A stretch of 64,000 nt of DNA from Bacteroidia bacterium (GTDB taxonomy: Bacteria; Bacteroidota; Bacteroidia; Flavobacteriales; Schleiferiaceae). The notes under the pieces were generated by a model, which did no database searches, was not told where the DNA came from, and saw only the letters and a list, made by a program, of their open reading frames with translations. Position numbers and translations under genes: made by a program. The stretch spans positions 338,057 to 402,056 of the forward strand of contig JAUHWL010000002.1 in NCBI GenBank assembly GCA_030424545.1. Reading direction: 5' to 3'. Of the stretch, positions 45,273 through 56,100 are shown piece by piece; the stretch's first letter is position 1, and each line of letters starts with the position of its first letter.

Positions 45273-45989
45273 TTATTCCATTGATTTAGGCTCTTTTCCG
45301 CCCAAACCAATGGGGACTTTTATATACAAATACACCGAGCTGTTTTTTACTACTAAATCAGTTTTGCTTACATCTACCAGGCCATAATAGTAACTCACAC
45401 CGATGGCGGTACTTTTTAGTACAGGTTTAAATTTAAACCCTACACCACCCATTAATCCTACATCTAACCTAGCGTATTGATCTCGCACGTCAGTTTGATA
45501 TGTAAGATCACCGTCTAATTCCGAGATATCAAAAATGTCATACGCTTTGCTTCTTAAGCCAAGTTGAAAACCGCCTTCTAAATACCATCTATTATTAAAC
45601 CTGTGGTGATATAAAATAGGCACATAGAAATAGTTTATTTTTTTCGTTAGCGTGCCATCAGCATATAGAGAATCAAACGCAGCATCGCCCAGTTGGTAGG
45701 TGGGCATTCCCGTGGCACCAACCGAAGATTTTACAAGTACACCAGTGCTTAAGAATGAATTCTTCTTTAAATTAATATGAAAGTAAAAACCAAGGTTCCA
45801 ATTGTTTAATCCTTTAGAATCATCAATGTCTAATACGTAAGATTGATTTACACCACCAATCAAACCAAATTCAATTTTCGGTGTGTTTAATGCTTTTCCA
45901 AAAAGTAACGAGATAAGTACTTGAGATTTCGCTGTGGTTCCTGTAAGTAAAAGCGAAGCAATCATGAAAATTTTAAGGGCGTTTTTCAT
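45273..45989 (-). CDS. Outer-membrane beta-barrel (PorT-like fold) protein
   Basis: A 238-residue protein with a signal peptide (MKNALKIFMIASLLLTGTTAKSQ) and the strand pattern of small eight-stranded outer-membrane barrels. Examples are EFGLIGGVNQSYVLD, FYFHINLKKNSFLSTGVLV and KINYFYVPILYHHRFNNRWYL. The repeated aromatic ends and the GGxxxG-type stretch VGLMGGVGFKFKP are typical of the porin-family outer_memb_beta-brl group. It is a distinct protein from the PorT at 3962-4666; its role is unknown. It converges on the secreted T9SS-cargo gene. Confidence 0.8.
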   Translation of the reverse strand: MKNALKIFMIASLLLTGTTAKSQVLISLLFGKALNTPKIEFGLIGGVNQSYVLDIDDSKGLNNWNLGFYFHINLKKNSFLSTGVLVKSSVGATGMPTYQLGDAAFDSLYADGTLTKKINYFYVPILYHHRFNNRWYLEGGFQLGLRSKAYDIFDISELDGDLTYQTDVRDQYARLDVGLMGGVGFKFKPVLKSTAIGVSYYYGLVDVSKTDLVVKNSSVYLYIKVPIGLGGKEPKSME

Positions 45990-46125
45990 AAAAAAAGTAT
46001 TAATTCAAAATGTCTGAATTGTAAATTATTTGCATGGCGAAAGATATGTTAATTACAAAGCATGATATGATGGGCCAAGTAAATTATTTTTAAAAAGACT
46101 ACATTTTTTCTGATAAGCATTCCTG

Positions 46126-46133
46126 TATTTTTG
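46126..46133 (+). promoter_or_regulatory. -7 element (TATTTTTG) for the GlcNAc-kinase-like gene
   Basis: An exact TAnnTTTG match 36 bases before the ATG at 46170. No TTG is visible near -33, so support is partial. Confidence 0.35.
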
Positions 46134-46169
46134 ATGTTTGCGAATTATTTACCTCTAAAAACGTAGTGC

Positions 46170-47036
46170 ATGATTTTAGTTGCTGAAAGCGGATCTACCA
46201 AATGTGATTGGATTCTCTTAGACCACAAAGGCCAAGAAGTAAACCGCTGGAAAACCATGGGGTTTAACCCTTATTTTCATGATGAAAAGTTGGTAGAGCA
46301 GGTCTTAAAAAAAACAATAGGTCTTAAAGATTTTGCTGGCGATGTAGAACAAACATGGTTTTATGGGGCCGGTTGTAGCACAGATGCGCTTAGATCTATC
46401 ATTGTTACAGGATTAAATAATGTATTTACCAAGGCTAAGAATCACGTTGGTCATGATTTAGAAGCAGCTGCTTTTGCCTTGTATTCTGGCGAACCCTTAA
46501 TAGCTTGTATTTTGGGTACAGGTTCTAATTCTTGTTACTTTAATGGCGAAACTATTTTTGAAGAGGTGCCTTCTTTGGCATACATTCTAGGCGATGAAGG
46601 CTCTGCTGGTTTTATTGGGAAAAGAATACTTGCTGATTATTTATATAAAAAATTACCCACCGATTTGCACCATGCTTTTAAAGCGGAGTTTAACTTGAGC
46701 AAAGATGAGATCATTAACACCGTTTATAACAAGCCCAATGCGAATGTTTACTTAGCAAGTTTTGGCCCATTTGCTGGCAAGCACAACAAGCACCCTTACG
46801 TTAAAAATATTATGCAAGATGCCTTTAAAAAGTTTTTAGATATACATGTGGCTTGTTTTAAAGAAGCTAAAAATGTACCTATAAGTTTTGTTGGCTCTGT
46901 TGCAAAAAACAATGAAGATATTTTAACCCAATGCTTAAATGATTTTGGGTTTAAAAAAGGGAAAGTACTGGCAAAACCTGTAGATGCGTTGGTTCAATAT
47001 CACCTTAAGAAATTAAATATCAAAGAATCGCTTTAG
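46170..47036 (+). CDS. BadF/BadG-type ATPase, N-acetylglucosamine kinase-like
   Basis: A 288-residue sugar-kinase-fold ATPase. The phosphate-1 loop is MILVAESGSTKCDWILLD at the N-terminus. The phosphate-2 region is ACILGTGSNSCYF near residue 115, and the adenosine region is SFVGSVAKNNEDIL near the C-terminus, as in eukaryotic-type GlcNAc kinases (ROK-unrelated, BcrAD_BadFG family). It would phosphorylate N-acetylglucosamine, for example from peptidoglycan turnover, in the cytoplasm. It is a single gene flanked by a terminator on each side. Confidence 0.87.
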   Translation: MILVAESGSTKCDWILLDHKGQEVNRWKTMGFNPYFHDEKLVEQVLKKTIGLKDFAGDVEQTWFYGAGCSTDALRSIIVTGLNNVFTKAKNHVGHDLEAAAFALYSGEPLIACILGTGSNSCYFNGETIFEEVPSLAYILGDEGSAGFIGKRILADYLYKKLPTDLHHAFKAEFNLSKDEIINTVYNKPNANVYLASFGPFAGKHNKHPYVKNIMQDAFKKFLDIHVACFKEAKNVPISFVGSVAKNNEDILTQCLNDFGFKKGKVLAKPVDALVQYHLKKLNIKESL

Positions 47037-47047
47037 CCTAATGGACT

Positions 47048-47092
47048 AAAAAAAACGAAGCCCGTCCATTTAAAAAAAATAGACAGGCCTCG
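47048..47092 (-). terminator. Rho-independent terminator of the 1922-residue adhesin gene
   Basis: On the minus strand CGAGGCCTGTC (47092-47082) pairs with GACGGGCTTCG (47066-47056), all pairs allowed with two G-U, followed by eight U (47055-47048). In the plus direction the G-U pairs become A-C mismatches, so it works mainly for the minus-strand gene. Confidence 0.85.
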
Positions 47093-47116
47093 TCCCGAAT
47101 GAAAACTATAAAACGG

Positions 47117-50100
47117 TTATTGCAGCACTATTCTTCGTGTGCTTGTTTTGTCATTTACTTTAATATTCAATAAGTACATTCCTTTTGGCAAGTGGCTTAA
47201 ATCAAGTGTTTTGGTAAAACTTCCTGATTGATAATCTAAGTCTTCACTATAGATTTTTTTGCCAAGAAGATCCATCAATGATAAATCAACTTTGCCTGTA
47301 ATCAGCAAGTCAAAACTAATGGCCACAACGCCTGTAGATGGGTTTGGATACAATTTGAATGTGTTTTCAAAATGATCTTCGGCAATACTAAAGTTGATGA
47401 ATACAGTTTGAGTTAACGTATCAATAGTACCACAAACGGTATCGGTTACCGTGAGCATTACATTGTATGTTCCGCTAGCTAAGTACGTGTGTTGGGTCAT
47501 AATGCCCATACCCGTATTACCATCACCAAAGTTCCAATTAAATACATGTCCGTTAGCCGTTGATGCATCAAAATCTACAGTTTGGTTGTTGATGTTAAAC
47601 GTAAAGTTGGCCAAGGCTGTATCTTGATTTATGCCCATGATTAATGGGATACGTTTGTTACCACAAACATCTAGTGACTCCCAGTGTAACGTACAAGCTA
47701 TGCTGCTTGGACTGCTGGCAGTAACCATGTTTGCACCAAAATAAGCACCACCAACCCCAGCTATATAATCAAAGTCGCTGTTAGTTTTAAACACAGAATC
47801 TATTGTTGCTCCTGCCAAACTTTGTGCTTCGTATTTACCCGTTTTGCTGGCTAAATATATAGAAATGGTATCTCCGGCACTAAACGTTACTGGGTTTGCA
47901 AAATCAAAACGGTAAGGCGTTAAACTAGATGTGCCTGTTACTTGCATCGTATCTATTACCGTCCAAGAATTGCGGTTAGTTTCATGTCCACGATAAGTTC
48001 CTTGTCTGTAAAACGCTTTAATTTCTTTCGTGCCTGATTGGTGAGAAACCCACGTATAGCCAGTAAAGTTGAAATCATGATTTACATAAACCTTGAACAT
48101 GGTGCCGTATAGCGAACCTGCAGTTCCGGTTTGTACAACCAATGATTGATTCGAATTTCTGTCTAAATACAATGTTTGACCAGCAGCAGCGGCAATAGTA
48201 TCGCCTTTAAAGTAAGGTACTGTATCATTGGCATTTTGGTACCAGTTATGGCTAATGCCCGGTTGTGGTAGGGCAACAAAAGTACCCGTATCTCCTGCGC
48301 AAAGCGTATCAACAGGAAGGTGTAATGGTTCTGCGGCAATTAATTCTAGGCCGTTAATCGTTAGTGTGTCATTACTAGTTTCCTGATCTCCGGATAATGC
48401 AGTGTAAGCCATTACGTTTATTAAACCTCCGTAGTAGCTGTTGATGGTGCCAACAGGTATATTGGCAGAACCACCAGTAGGAATTGTGGTGTTGTAAGTT
48501 GTTGAGATTGATGCTGTCATCATTCCTGTAATATCTATAGTAATAGGCAAACTATTGATGGGATTTAATCCATTGTTTTTAACCTTCACTTCAACCACAA
48601 AAGCACTATCACCACATTCACTTGCTGCAGGTGATATGATAGCCAACATTTCTGCATCAATATTGATGAGAGTTTTAGCCGTTACCGTTGGTCCTGTGCA
48701 GCTTGAATCGCAAACATCAAATACATAAAAGTCGTATGAGAAGTTGGGAATAAGTGAAGTTACTATTGCAGAAGTGCCCGTAACAGTTTGAACTGCCCCA
48801 GTACCCCCAGTACAAGGGATAAAACCAGATGGGCCGTACTCTAATATAAAATTGGTACTATTCGTTAATGTTTTCCAAGACAATTCTACTTGTGTAGAAG
48901 TCACAGTGTCAACAACTAAGTCATAAGGTGGCAAACAGCTAATCATTTCATCTATCGCTACCTCATCAATGGCCATATCTGAATTAAAACTTGAGCCGCG
49001 TTTTCCGCCAATTCTAATTTCGCGTGGTACAGATTTATACGCTGTTAAGTCTACATATGCAGTACTAAAAGGATCGGTAGTTGCATTTTGTTGTTGTCCA
49101 GCAATGCTATAAATCGTATCCCAAGTACTGCCATTATAGATTGTAACAAATAGTTCGCCCATTGTAGCTCCATACATGTGGTATCTAAAAGATAAAGTTG
49201 GTTGCGTTAAGGCTGTGAAATCAACTGTTGGAAGCTCTAAATAAGCTACATTATTCGCATTACCCGTTGACGCTTCGGTGAAAATATAATTCCCCATTCC
49301 GCTAACATCAGAAGAAGGTCCGGTGGTAGAACTTGTTGTTGTACCTGTTCTAACAGACCAACGGTAAGAAGGTGGGCCGGGGGTTCTGTTCCAACAACTA
49401 GACATAACATCATTTGTGTTTGAACTACCCGTTCCAGAGGCCCAAGGTGCAGCATCAAAGTTTTCGGAAAATGGTGCAATTGCTATAGCACATGGTGTAC
49501 AGGCAGTAATAGGGCCAAACCACGTGCTGGTTTGTGGGTTACAATTGTTACGCACGTAAAAGTCATAACATGTATTTGGAGAAAGACCAGTGATGGTTGC
49601 TGTTGAATCGGTTAAGCCAGTAACCATTGTGCCTGTACCTTGCGCAAACCCTTGTGTGCCATATTCTATCTCCCATGCTGTGCCATTGCTACCACCCCAG
49701 TTTAAAACCAAACTATCTGTAGTGATGTTGCTGGCCGTTAAATAAGTTGGTGCTATACATAGGGGAGCTTCTTTTATAATCAATTGATCAATGGCCAAAT
49801 CACTTGCAAAACCATTACCACGCACACCTGTAAATCTTAATTGATAGATTCCGTTATAGGTAGCACCTAAATTAACAACCATGTTATTCCATTGGTTGCC
49901 CTGCGCTCCTGAAATAGTAGCGATGGTATCAGAAGTTGTGCTATCAATAATTTCAACAAAAAGGTCTCCCATATTACCGCCAAACATGTGGTAATCAAAT
50001 ACAAGTTGAGCCGAATTGAGTTGAGAAAGATCATACTCTGGCGATGTTAGAGTTGCTATAGATCCGGTTGATCCTCTAGAACCTTCGGTATAGAGGTAAT

Positions 50101-52885
50101 TTCCGCTTCCGCTTACATCTGTGGTGGGCCCAGTATTACTACTTGCAGTTGTTCCAGAACGCACATTCCAACGGAATGAAGTAGAGGCACTTGGCGACCT
50201 TGACCAGCAAGAACTCATTTCATCATCATCACTGTAAGAGCCAGTTCCCGGTGTCCAGTTTACATCATCAAAATTCTCTACGTACGGAAACGTTGCATAA
50301 ACGGCACAGGCAGTAGATAGGGTATAAGGTCCTGTCCAGGTAGATGTTCCTTTTAATGAATCTGTACAATCATTTTGGATGTAAAAATCATACATTGTGT
50401 TTGAGGACAAACCCATTACCGTATGTCCAGTAGCCAGTGCAGTATCAATAATTCCGGTGCCTTGTGCAAAACCAGATGGTCCGAACTCTATAATAAATTT
50501 GGTTCCGGTAGAGGTAAAATTAATGTCGATAGAATTGGTTGTAGGATTGCTTAAGCTAACCATAGAAGGAACAGGACAAGCAGGGGCTTCACCTAAAACA
50601 AATTCATCAATGGCCATGTCTCCACCTGTTGATGATCCTCTTACACCATAAAAAACAATGTTGTGAATTCCGGTATAACCAACCAAGCTAATAAGCATGT
50701 CTTGCCAGCTGTTGCTGTTGTCAGTAAAACTTGCCAATGTATCTTCCATACCATTTCCGCGAATGGCAACGTACATCGTACCCATAGATGACCCGTACAT
50801 GTGGTATTTAAAATCAAGTTGAGGTGAATTTAAACTTGATAAATCTATAACAGGAGAAACAAATTCTGCGACATCACCAGTTGAACCATAAGACGATTCT
50901 GTATAAATATAATTTCCAGTTCCACTTACGTCTGTTGTTGGGCCAGTGCTTGTTGATGATGTGGTACCAGAACGAGTTCCCCATCTGTAATCAGTAAAAT
51001 TAGTGCCATCTGGAGTTACTATCCAACATGGATCAATAACATCACCAGAATTTGCTCCTCCAGTACCAGAGGTCCACGTGTTTCCATCAAAGTTTTCAGT
51101 AAATGGGAACGAAGAAATAGTACCACATGAGGTAGTGAAAGTAAACGGTCCAGACCAAGAGCTAGAATCGGTAGCACCACATATGTCTTTCACATAAAAA
51201 TCATACGTAATTTGACTGATTAACCCTGAAAGAGTTGCCGTATCATTGGCGCTTAAAACAGTTGTTCCGGCACCTAAATTAAAACCTGTTGTGCCATACT
51301 GCACTTTATAGGTTGAGCTAGTGTTGTATGATGTCCAAAATACTTCAGCTGTTGTTGCCAAAACGTTAAATGCACCAAGGTTATTAGAAGCGCTGCAAGC
51401 TGCAGGTGAATATTCATCAGCACCTATATCAGGCATGGTGGCATTTCTCATGTCACCATCAATATCTTCTGTAATGATTGAAATAACCGCAGCGCTGTCA
51501 TTCATGGCTGGAGAGGTTGCATGTAAATCTGTTGCGCTTACAAAACCTGGATCTACATTTAATGCTCCTACGCCCCAACCGTAAGTATTTGCTTTAAAGG
51601 CTGTAAATGAGCTAAAAGAAGAAAGGCTAGAACCGTTGGCCACCAATGAATTAAAATAACCATTTGGCGCATAGTAATTGTTGTGGTCTAAAACCAGGTT
51701 TTTAAATCGTGCGGCTAAAGTTGAGTTGGCCGTGTAAAGAAATTGGCCAGATCCTGAATTATCTAGCACCAAAATGTTATTTCTAATTTCTATTCCGTTT
51801 AATGCACGAGCATTGTTATTGTCAAGCCAAATGCAACTTGCATCTGTGCCTTGGTTATTCATTTTAAAGGTATTGTTATACACTTTTATGTGTGCTTTGT
51901 TTTTCAGTAACAATCCTGTTGGCGCGGTTGAATTCGAACCATCATATTGGATCATATTATTGGCAACAATACCAGGTTGAAGACTGTCTCCGGCAGGACC
52001 ATTTGGTGGTGCCATGGCAAGTACAACTAATCTTGTGTTGTTGGTGTTTGATGCAACATAGATATTGTTTTTTGTAAATACAATATTGTCTCCAGCATCC
52101 CAAAAGCTTGCAGCACCATTGCTGCCTGAATTAGAAGTAGACATTGTGTTTCCATCTACCAGAACATTGTGGTAATGATTAATAATCACAGCTTTCGAGC
52201 TGAAATCAGAAAATGTATTGCCAATAATGCTAATATTGGTTCCGTAGTTCACTTGTTTAGAAGGCGTGGTTAACGGTCCCGTTTTTCCTACCATTTGTAC
52301 GCCAATATCGCAACCATCCATGGTGTTGTTTTCTATGAGAATATATTCTGCATTGTTTTGTACTACAGTAACCCCCGAGATAGAACCTGATCCTATAATA
52401 CCATAAATATTGGCTGCCGATGGGCCAACAATGTGGCAGTTCAACACTTCGTTGGTGTCGGCTTGATTCATAAAATGCACGCCCCAACCTTGTGTTCCGG
52501 TAACCTCTATTTTTAAACTATCCAGTGTAATGTGGCTGGCAGAATCTATACTAACAACCGGTAAATTGGTTGATGTTGGTGCTGCCGTTATGGTGGTTAA
52601 ATCTCCTAATCCTTTAAATGTAATGGTGCTAGAAACACCTGCTCCAGAGATGGCTGGAATAGAAATTTGCTCCGTATATGTGCCCGCTGCAACATTAAAT
52701 GTTACTGCTCCAGAAACTCCGTTGGTAGTTAATGCCGAAACAGCAGCAGTAAACGTTTGGTAGTTTGTACCACCTGTAGGCAGCGAACCATTGATTGTGT
52801 ACGAGCCAGATAATTGACCCATCGTTACCATACTCATCAGCATAAATGCAGATAAGCATAGGTGCTTAAAGATTGCCTTTTTCAT
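47117..52885 (-). CDS. Giant secreted multidomain protein (1922 residues) with T9SS sorting domain
   Basis: A surface or released adhesin-like protein. A signal peptide (ends at ...VTMGQ, about residue 24) precedes a right-handed parallel beta-helix region (about 25-490) rich in ENNTM, IGNTF and DGNTM turns. Three alternating pairs of fibronectin type III (starts about 495, 769, 1043) and MAM-like jelly-roll domains (about 586, 858, 1130) follow. Then come a fourth Fn3 (about 1317), a CARDB-like domain (about 1408), an Ig-like segment (about 1518), a beta-sandwich region, a PKD domain (about 1760, with FNWNFGDGN) and a type A T9SS domain (from about 1842, KLYPNPSTGVV). It is a paralogue of the next gene upstream and shares its promoter architecture. 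Binding partners are unknown; the beta-helix could also be a glycan lyase scaffold, but no active site is evident. Confidence 0.88.
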   Translation of the reverse strand: MKKAIFKHLCLSAFMLMSMVTMGQLSGSYTINGSLPTGGTNYQTFTAAVSALTTNGVSGAVTFNVAAGTYTEQISIPAISGAGVSSTITFKGLGDLTTITAAPTSTNLPVVSIDSASHITLDSLKIEVTGTQGWGVHFMNQADTNEVLNCHIVGPSAANIYGIIGSGSISGVTVVQNNAEYILIENNTMDGCDIGVQMVGKTGPLTTPSKQVNYGTNISIIGNTFSDFSSKAVIINHYHNVLVDGNTMSTSNSGSNGAASFWDAGDNIVFTKNNIYVASNTNNTRLVVLAMAPPNGPAGDSLQPGIVANNMIQYDGSNSTAPTGLLLKNKAHIKVYNNTFKMNNQGTDASCIWLDNNNARALNGIEIRNNILVLDNSGSGQFLYTANSTLAARFKNLVLDHNNYYAPNGYFNSLVANGSSLSSFSSFTAFKANTYGWGVGALNVDPGFVSATDLHATSPAMNDSAAVISIITEDIDGDMRNATMPDIGADEYSPAACSASNNLGAFNVLATTAEVFWTSYNTSSTYKVQYGTTGFNLGAGTTVLSANDTATLSGLISQITYDFYVKDICGATDSSSWSGPFTFTTSCGTISSFPFTENFDGNTWTSGTGGANSGDVIDPCWIVTPDGTNFTDYRWGTRSGTTSSTSTGPTTDVSGTGNYIYTESSYGSTGDVAEFVSPVIDLSSLNSPQLDFKYHMYGSSMGTMYVAIRGNGMEDTLASFTDNSNSWQDMLISLVGYTGIHNIVFYGVRGSSTGGDMAIDEFVLGEAPACPVPSMVSLSNPTTNSIDINFTSTGTKFIIEFGPSGFAQGTGIIDTALATGHTVMGLSSNTMYDFYIQNDCTDSLKGTSTWTGPYTLSTACAVYATFPYVENFDDVNWTPGTGSYSDDDEMSSCWSRSPSASTSFRWNVRSGTTASSNTGPTTDVSGSGNYLYTEGSRGSTGSIATLTSPEYDLSQLNSAQLVFDYHMFGGNMGDLFVEIIDSTTSDTIATISGAQGNQWNNMVVNLGATYNGIYQLRFTGVRGNGFASDLAIDQLIIKEAPLCIAPTYLTASNITTDSLVLNWGGSNGTAWEIEYGTQGFAQGTGTMVTGLTDSTATITGLSPNTCYDFYVRNNCNPQTSTWFGPITACTPCAIAIAPFSENFDAAPWASGTGSSNTNDVMSSCWNRTPGPPSYRWSVRTGTTTSSTTGPSSDVSGMGNYIFTEASTGNANNVAYLELPTVDFTALTQPTLSFRYHMYGATMGELFVTIYNGSTWDTIYSIAGQQQNATTDPFSTAYVDLTAYKSVPREIRIGGKRGSSFNSDMAIDEVAIDEMISCLPPYDLVVDTVTSTQVELSWKTLTNSTNFILEYGPSGFIPCTGGTGAVQTVTGTSAIVTSLIPNFSYDFYVFDVCDSSCTGPTVTAKTLINIDAEMLAIISPAASECGDSAFVVEVKVKNNGLNPINSLPITIDITGMMTASISTTYNTTIPTGGSANIPVGTINSYYGGLINVMAYTALSGDQETSNDTLTINGLELIAAEPLHLPVDTLCAGDTGTFVALPQPGISHNWYQNANDTVPYFKGDTIAAAAGQTLYLDRNSNQSLVVQTGTAGSLYGTMFKVYVNHDFNFTGYTWVSHQSGTKEIKAFYRQGTYRGHETNRNSWTVIDTMQVTGTSSLTPYRFDFANPVTFSAGDTISIYLASKTGKYEAQSLAGATIDSVFKTNSDFDYIAGVGGAYFGANMVTASSPSSIACTLHWESLDVCGNKRIPLIMGINQDTALANFTFNINNQTVDFDASTANGHVFNWNFGDGNTGMGIMTQHTYLASGTYNVMLTVTDTVCGTIDTLTQTVFINFSIAEDHFENTFKLYPNPSTGVVAISFDLLITGKVDLSLMDLLGKKIYSEDLDYQSGSFTKTLDLSHLPKGMYLLNIKVNDKTSTRRIVLQ

Positions 52886-52919
52886 GTTTATTCGTTTGAA
52901 ATTTTTATGTAACCTCTTT

Positions 52920-52947
52920 ACGTTAGTACAGTTTACTGTACTAACGT
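52920..52947 (-). promoter_or_regulatory. Perfect 12-bp stem-loop at the predicted mRNA 5' end
   Basis: ACGTTAGTACAG (52920-52931) and its exact complement (52936-52947) flank a 4-base loop, 35 bases upstream of the 1922-residue gene. The -7 element at 52950-52957 would start transcription at about 52944, so the hairpin would form almost at the 5' terminus of the mRNA. There is no T-tract, so it is not a terminator. A role in mRNA stability or as a protein-binding palindrome is inferred. Confidence 0.6.
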
Positions 52948-52949
52948 GT

Positions 52950-53031
52950 CAAAACTAGACAAAGGGAAGATGAAAAACGGGCATCTTAGGGTATTCACCC
53001 TATATAATCACTTTATATACCTTAGGTAGAT
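52950..53031 (-). promoter_or_regulatory. Promoter-operator module of the 1922-residue adhesin gene
   Basis: Read on the minus strand, a conserved block (53026 to 52979) is followed after exactly 21 bases by the -7 element TAGTTTTG (52957-52950). On the plus strand the block reads GGGCATCTTAGGGTATTCAC, then CCTATATAATCAC, and ends TATACCTTAGG. Its core TAGGGTA-TT-CACCCTA is an inverted repeat of heptamers with a 2-base spacer. The same block, spacing and -7 element occur before the 2265-residue gene. No TTG is visible at -33, consistent with activator-dependent transcription. Confidence 0.7.
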
Positions 53032-53070
53032 GAATAGTATTTTAGCCAAGGGTAAAACTCCTGTATAAAA

Positions 53071-53100
53071 GAAAAAAGGCTGCCCTCTCAGGCAGCCTTC
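53071..53100 (-). terminator. Rho-independent terminator of the 2265-residue adhesin gene
   Basis: AAGGCTGCC and GGCAGCCTT (53077-53085 and 53092-53100) form a perfect 9-bp stem around a 6-base loop. On the minus strand it is followed by TTTTTTC and more T. It lies 27 bases after the stop codon. Confidence 0.93.
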
Positions 53101-53126
53101 TCTCATCGTGTTAACTTGAAAAAAAC

Positions 53127-56100
53127 TTAGTTTCTAAGGACAAAAGATCTAATGCCCATGCCTTTGCTGCTAGATACTTTTAAGAGATAGATGCCCGCAG
53201 GTAATCCTTGAACGTCTATTTCATAAGTGTCTGAAACTTGCGTAGCCATTTGTTCTTGATGAACTACAACTCCGCTTGCCGTAACAATTTCAAAAGATAT
53301 ATCGCTACCAAAACTCAATAATCCCGTAATAGAGAATTTACCTGTATTTGGATTTGGGTATAGCTCAACATTGTTGATGATGTGTTCTTCTAATCCGATG
53401 CCTTCTACAACTACTTCTTGCGTGGCTGTATCAGAACCGCAATTGTTTGTTGCTACCAAGGTTACGGTGTATGTACCGTTTTGGCTGTAGTTGTGTGTAG
53501 TTATTACTCCCGTATTGTTTGCAGATCCATCGCCATAATCCCACCAGTAGTTATTGGCACCTATGCTAGACATAGCATCGAATTCATATTGTACCGTGTC
53601 TGGGTGCGGTGCTGCATTCATGTTGGCCATAAACGATGCAATGGGCATTGTATCGGTTGTAAACATGGTTGCACTTGTCCAGCTGCTACCAATATTGTTG
53701 GTACATGTATCTATTAGGTAAAAGTCATAACTCATGCCCATGGTAAGGTTGTTTAACGTAAACGGACTGGTAATGCCATACATTAAAGTTCCGCTACCTG
53801 GCGCAAAGCCTGTTGGGCCATATTCTATGGTAGTGCTTGCGCCTGCTTCAGATGTCCAAGTAATGTCAGCTTCGGTACACATAGGTGCTACCATAATGCT
53901 GTCTGGAGCAGAACAAACAAGTGGCCCAGTTAGCGAAACATCATCTAAAACAACCGCTCTTCCGTAGTTGTCCACACCTTCAAAACCAAATTGAAGAGAG
54001 GTTGAATTAGATGGTACAGTTACTTGGGCAGTTGTCCAAGCAGCCTGACTGGTAGAGTCAGACCATAAGTAATTCCATGCTCCATTGGCAGAATCTCTAT
54101 AGTACACATTCAAGTAGTTTTGATCTCCAAACCAATCTTCCTGCGCATAAGCAAAAGATAGGATGGAAGTGGAAAGTGCACTTGCATCTATTAATGGAGA
54201 TATGAGCTTGGTAATGTTTGGTCCTCCAACACTTGATGTATGCCGCGCATTTAAACTACCAGAATATGCGGTTGAAACTGATCCACCGGAAGATCCTGAT
54301 GCAAAAGACCAATTGCTATTCCCGCTTACTTTGTTTTGAGACCAGCAATCGCTTGTGCCAGTGGCTACCTCAAAGTCTTCGAAAAATGGTGCTATAATGG
54401 TGTTGCACAAGGTGCTGAATACAAATGGCCCTGTTCCCGGACAACCACTGCTGCCATTGGCACAACTATCAATCACATAAAACTCATAAGTAGTACTTGG
54501 TAACAAATTGGTAATAGACAAGGTATCATTGGTGGAAATAACCGTCATGGGTGGTCCCGTACACGGTATAAATCCGGCAGGACCATATTCAATAATGTAA
54601 TAACTCGCAGTACTGTAAGATGTCCAATATAGGTCTGCTGATGTTGTAGTTACGTTGGTTACGCCCAAATTAGCCGATGGCGGACAGCTCGGTGCTTGCT
54701 TGATTTCAACATCATCAATTACAACGGCACGGCCGTAATTATCAACTCCTTCAAAAGCTATTTGCAGCGTAGATGAGGTTGATGCAATAAGCACATCAGT
54801 AGTTACCCAAGCCGCTTGATTGGTAGAATCTGAGAATGCATGAACCCAGGCACCGTTTGCAGAATCTCTGTAATATACATTCAAGTAGTTTTGATCTCCA
54901 GACCATACCTGTTGCCCATAAGCAAAAGAAACCATTGTGCTAGAAAGCCCACTTGCATCTATTACCGGAGAAATAAGTTTAGAAATATGTGGGCCGCCAC
55001 CACTAGAAGTAAATCTTGCATTAAGCGCACCAGAATAGGCCGAGCTTATTGAGCCACCCGTAGAACCAGAAGCAAAAACCCAATCTTTGGTGCCATTTAC
55101 ATATTCTTGAGACCAACAAATGGTTGTGCCCGAAGTCGATTCGAAATCTTCAAAAAATGGAGCTGAATAAGCGTTGCAAAGTGTGTTAAAAGTAAAAGGC
55201 CCTGCTATGGTACTTGTTAGGTTTGTACCACAACTATCTTCTACATAAAAGTCATAAAGCGTATTTGACATTAAGTTGCTTAATGATACGGTATCGTTGG
55301 TAACCACCATGCTTAAACCTGTGCCTTGCGTAAATCCGGTTAACCCATATTCTATTCTGTAATATGCAGCAGAACCGCCAGGGGTAAAGTAAACATCGGC
55401 TGTTGTTGCCGTTATGTTTGTTGCGCCTAAATTGCTTGGAGGTGGGCAGCTTGGTGCTTCTTTTACTTGTACATCATCTATCACATTTGCTCGGCCATAA
55501 TTATCTATTCCCTCAAAGCTTAATTGTAAAGTAGTAGAGGTTGATGGAATTACAACCTGAGCAAGTGTCCAGGATGCTTTGCTGGTAGAGTCTGTCCAAA
55601 TTAGATTCCATGCGCCATTGGCAGAATCGCGGTAATACACATTGAGATAATTCTGATCTCCAGACCAAGCTTCTTGCGCATAAGCAAATTCTAGCTGTGG
55701 AGTAGTTAATGAACTTACATCTATAACAGGAGTAATAAACTTAGTTATGTGAGGTCCACTTCCGCTAGAAGTAAAACGTGCATTACGGTTTCCTGAGTAA
55801 GAGGTGGATACAGAACCACCGGAAGATCCCGTTGCAAAAATCCAATCTTTAGCACCAGAAGTGTATTCATTAGACCAACAATTAATCGACAGTGAGCCTA
55901 ATTCAAAATCTTCTAAAAATGGTGCCATAAAGAAAGAACAGGGTGTGGTAAACATGAAAGGACCACTCCACGTACTTAAATCTGTTGCGCTGCAACTATC
56001 GCGCACATAAAACTCATAAGCCGTGTTAGGAAATAAACTCGTAAGTGCTGCGGTATCGTTTGCAACATTTAATGTAAATCCTGTTCCTTGGCTAAATCCT

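Noticed and set aside
52920..52947. Hairpin read as a terminator for the upstream adhesin gene
   Set aside because: It has no T-tract, and a complete terminator for that gene already exists at 53071-53100.
53418..53717. Plus-strand open frame of 99 codons opposite the 2265-residue adhesin gene
   Set aside because: It is the antisense of low-complexity, Ser/Thr-rich coding DNA, has an implausible Cys/Ile/Val-rich composition and no family resemblance. The other long plus-strand frames between 50 and 59 kb are the same kind of shadow.
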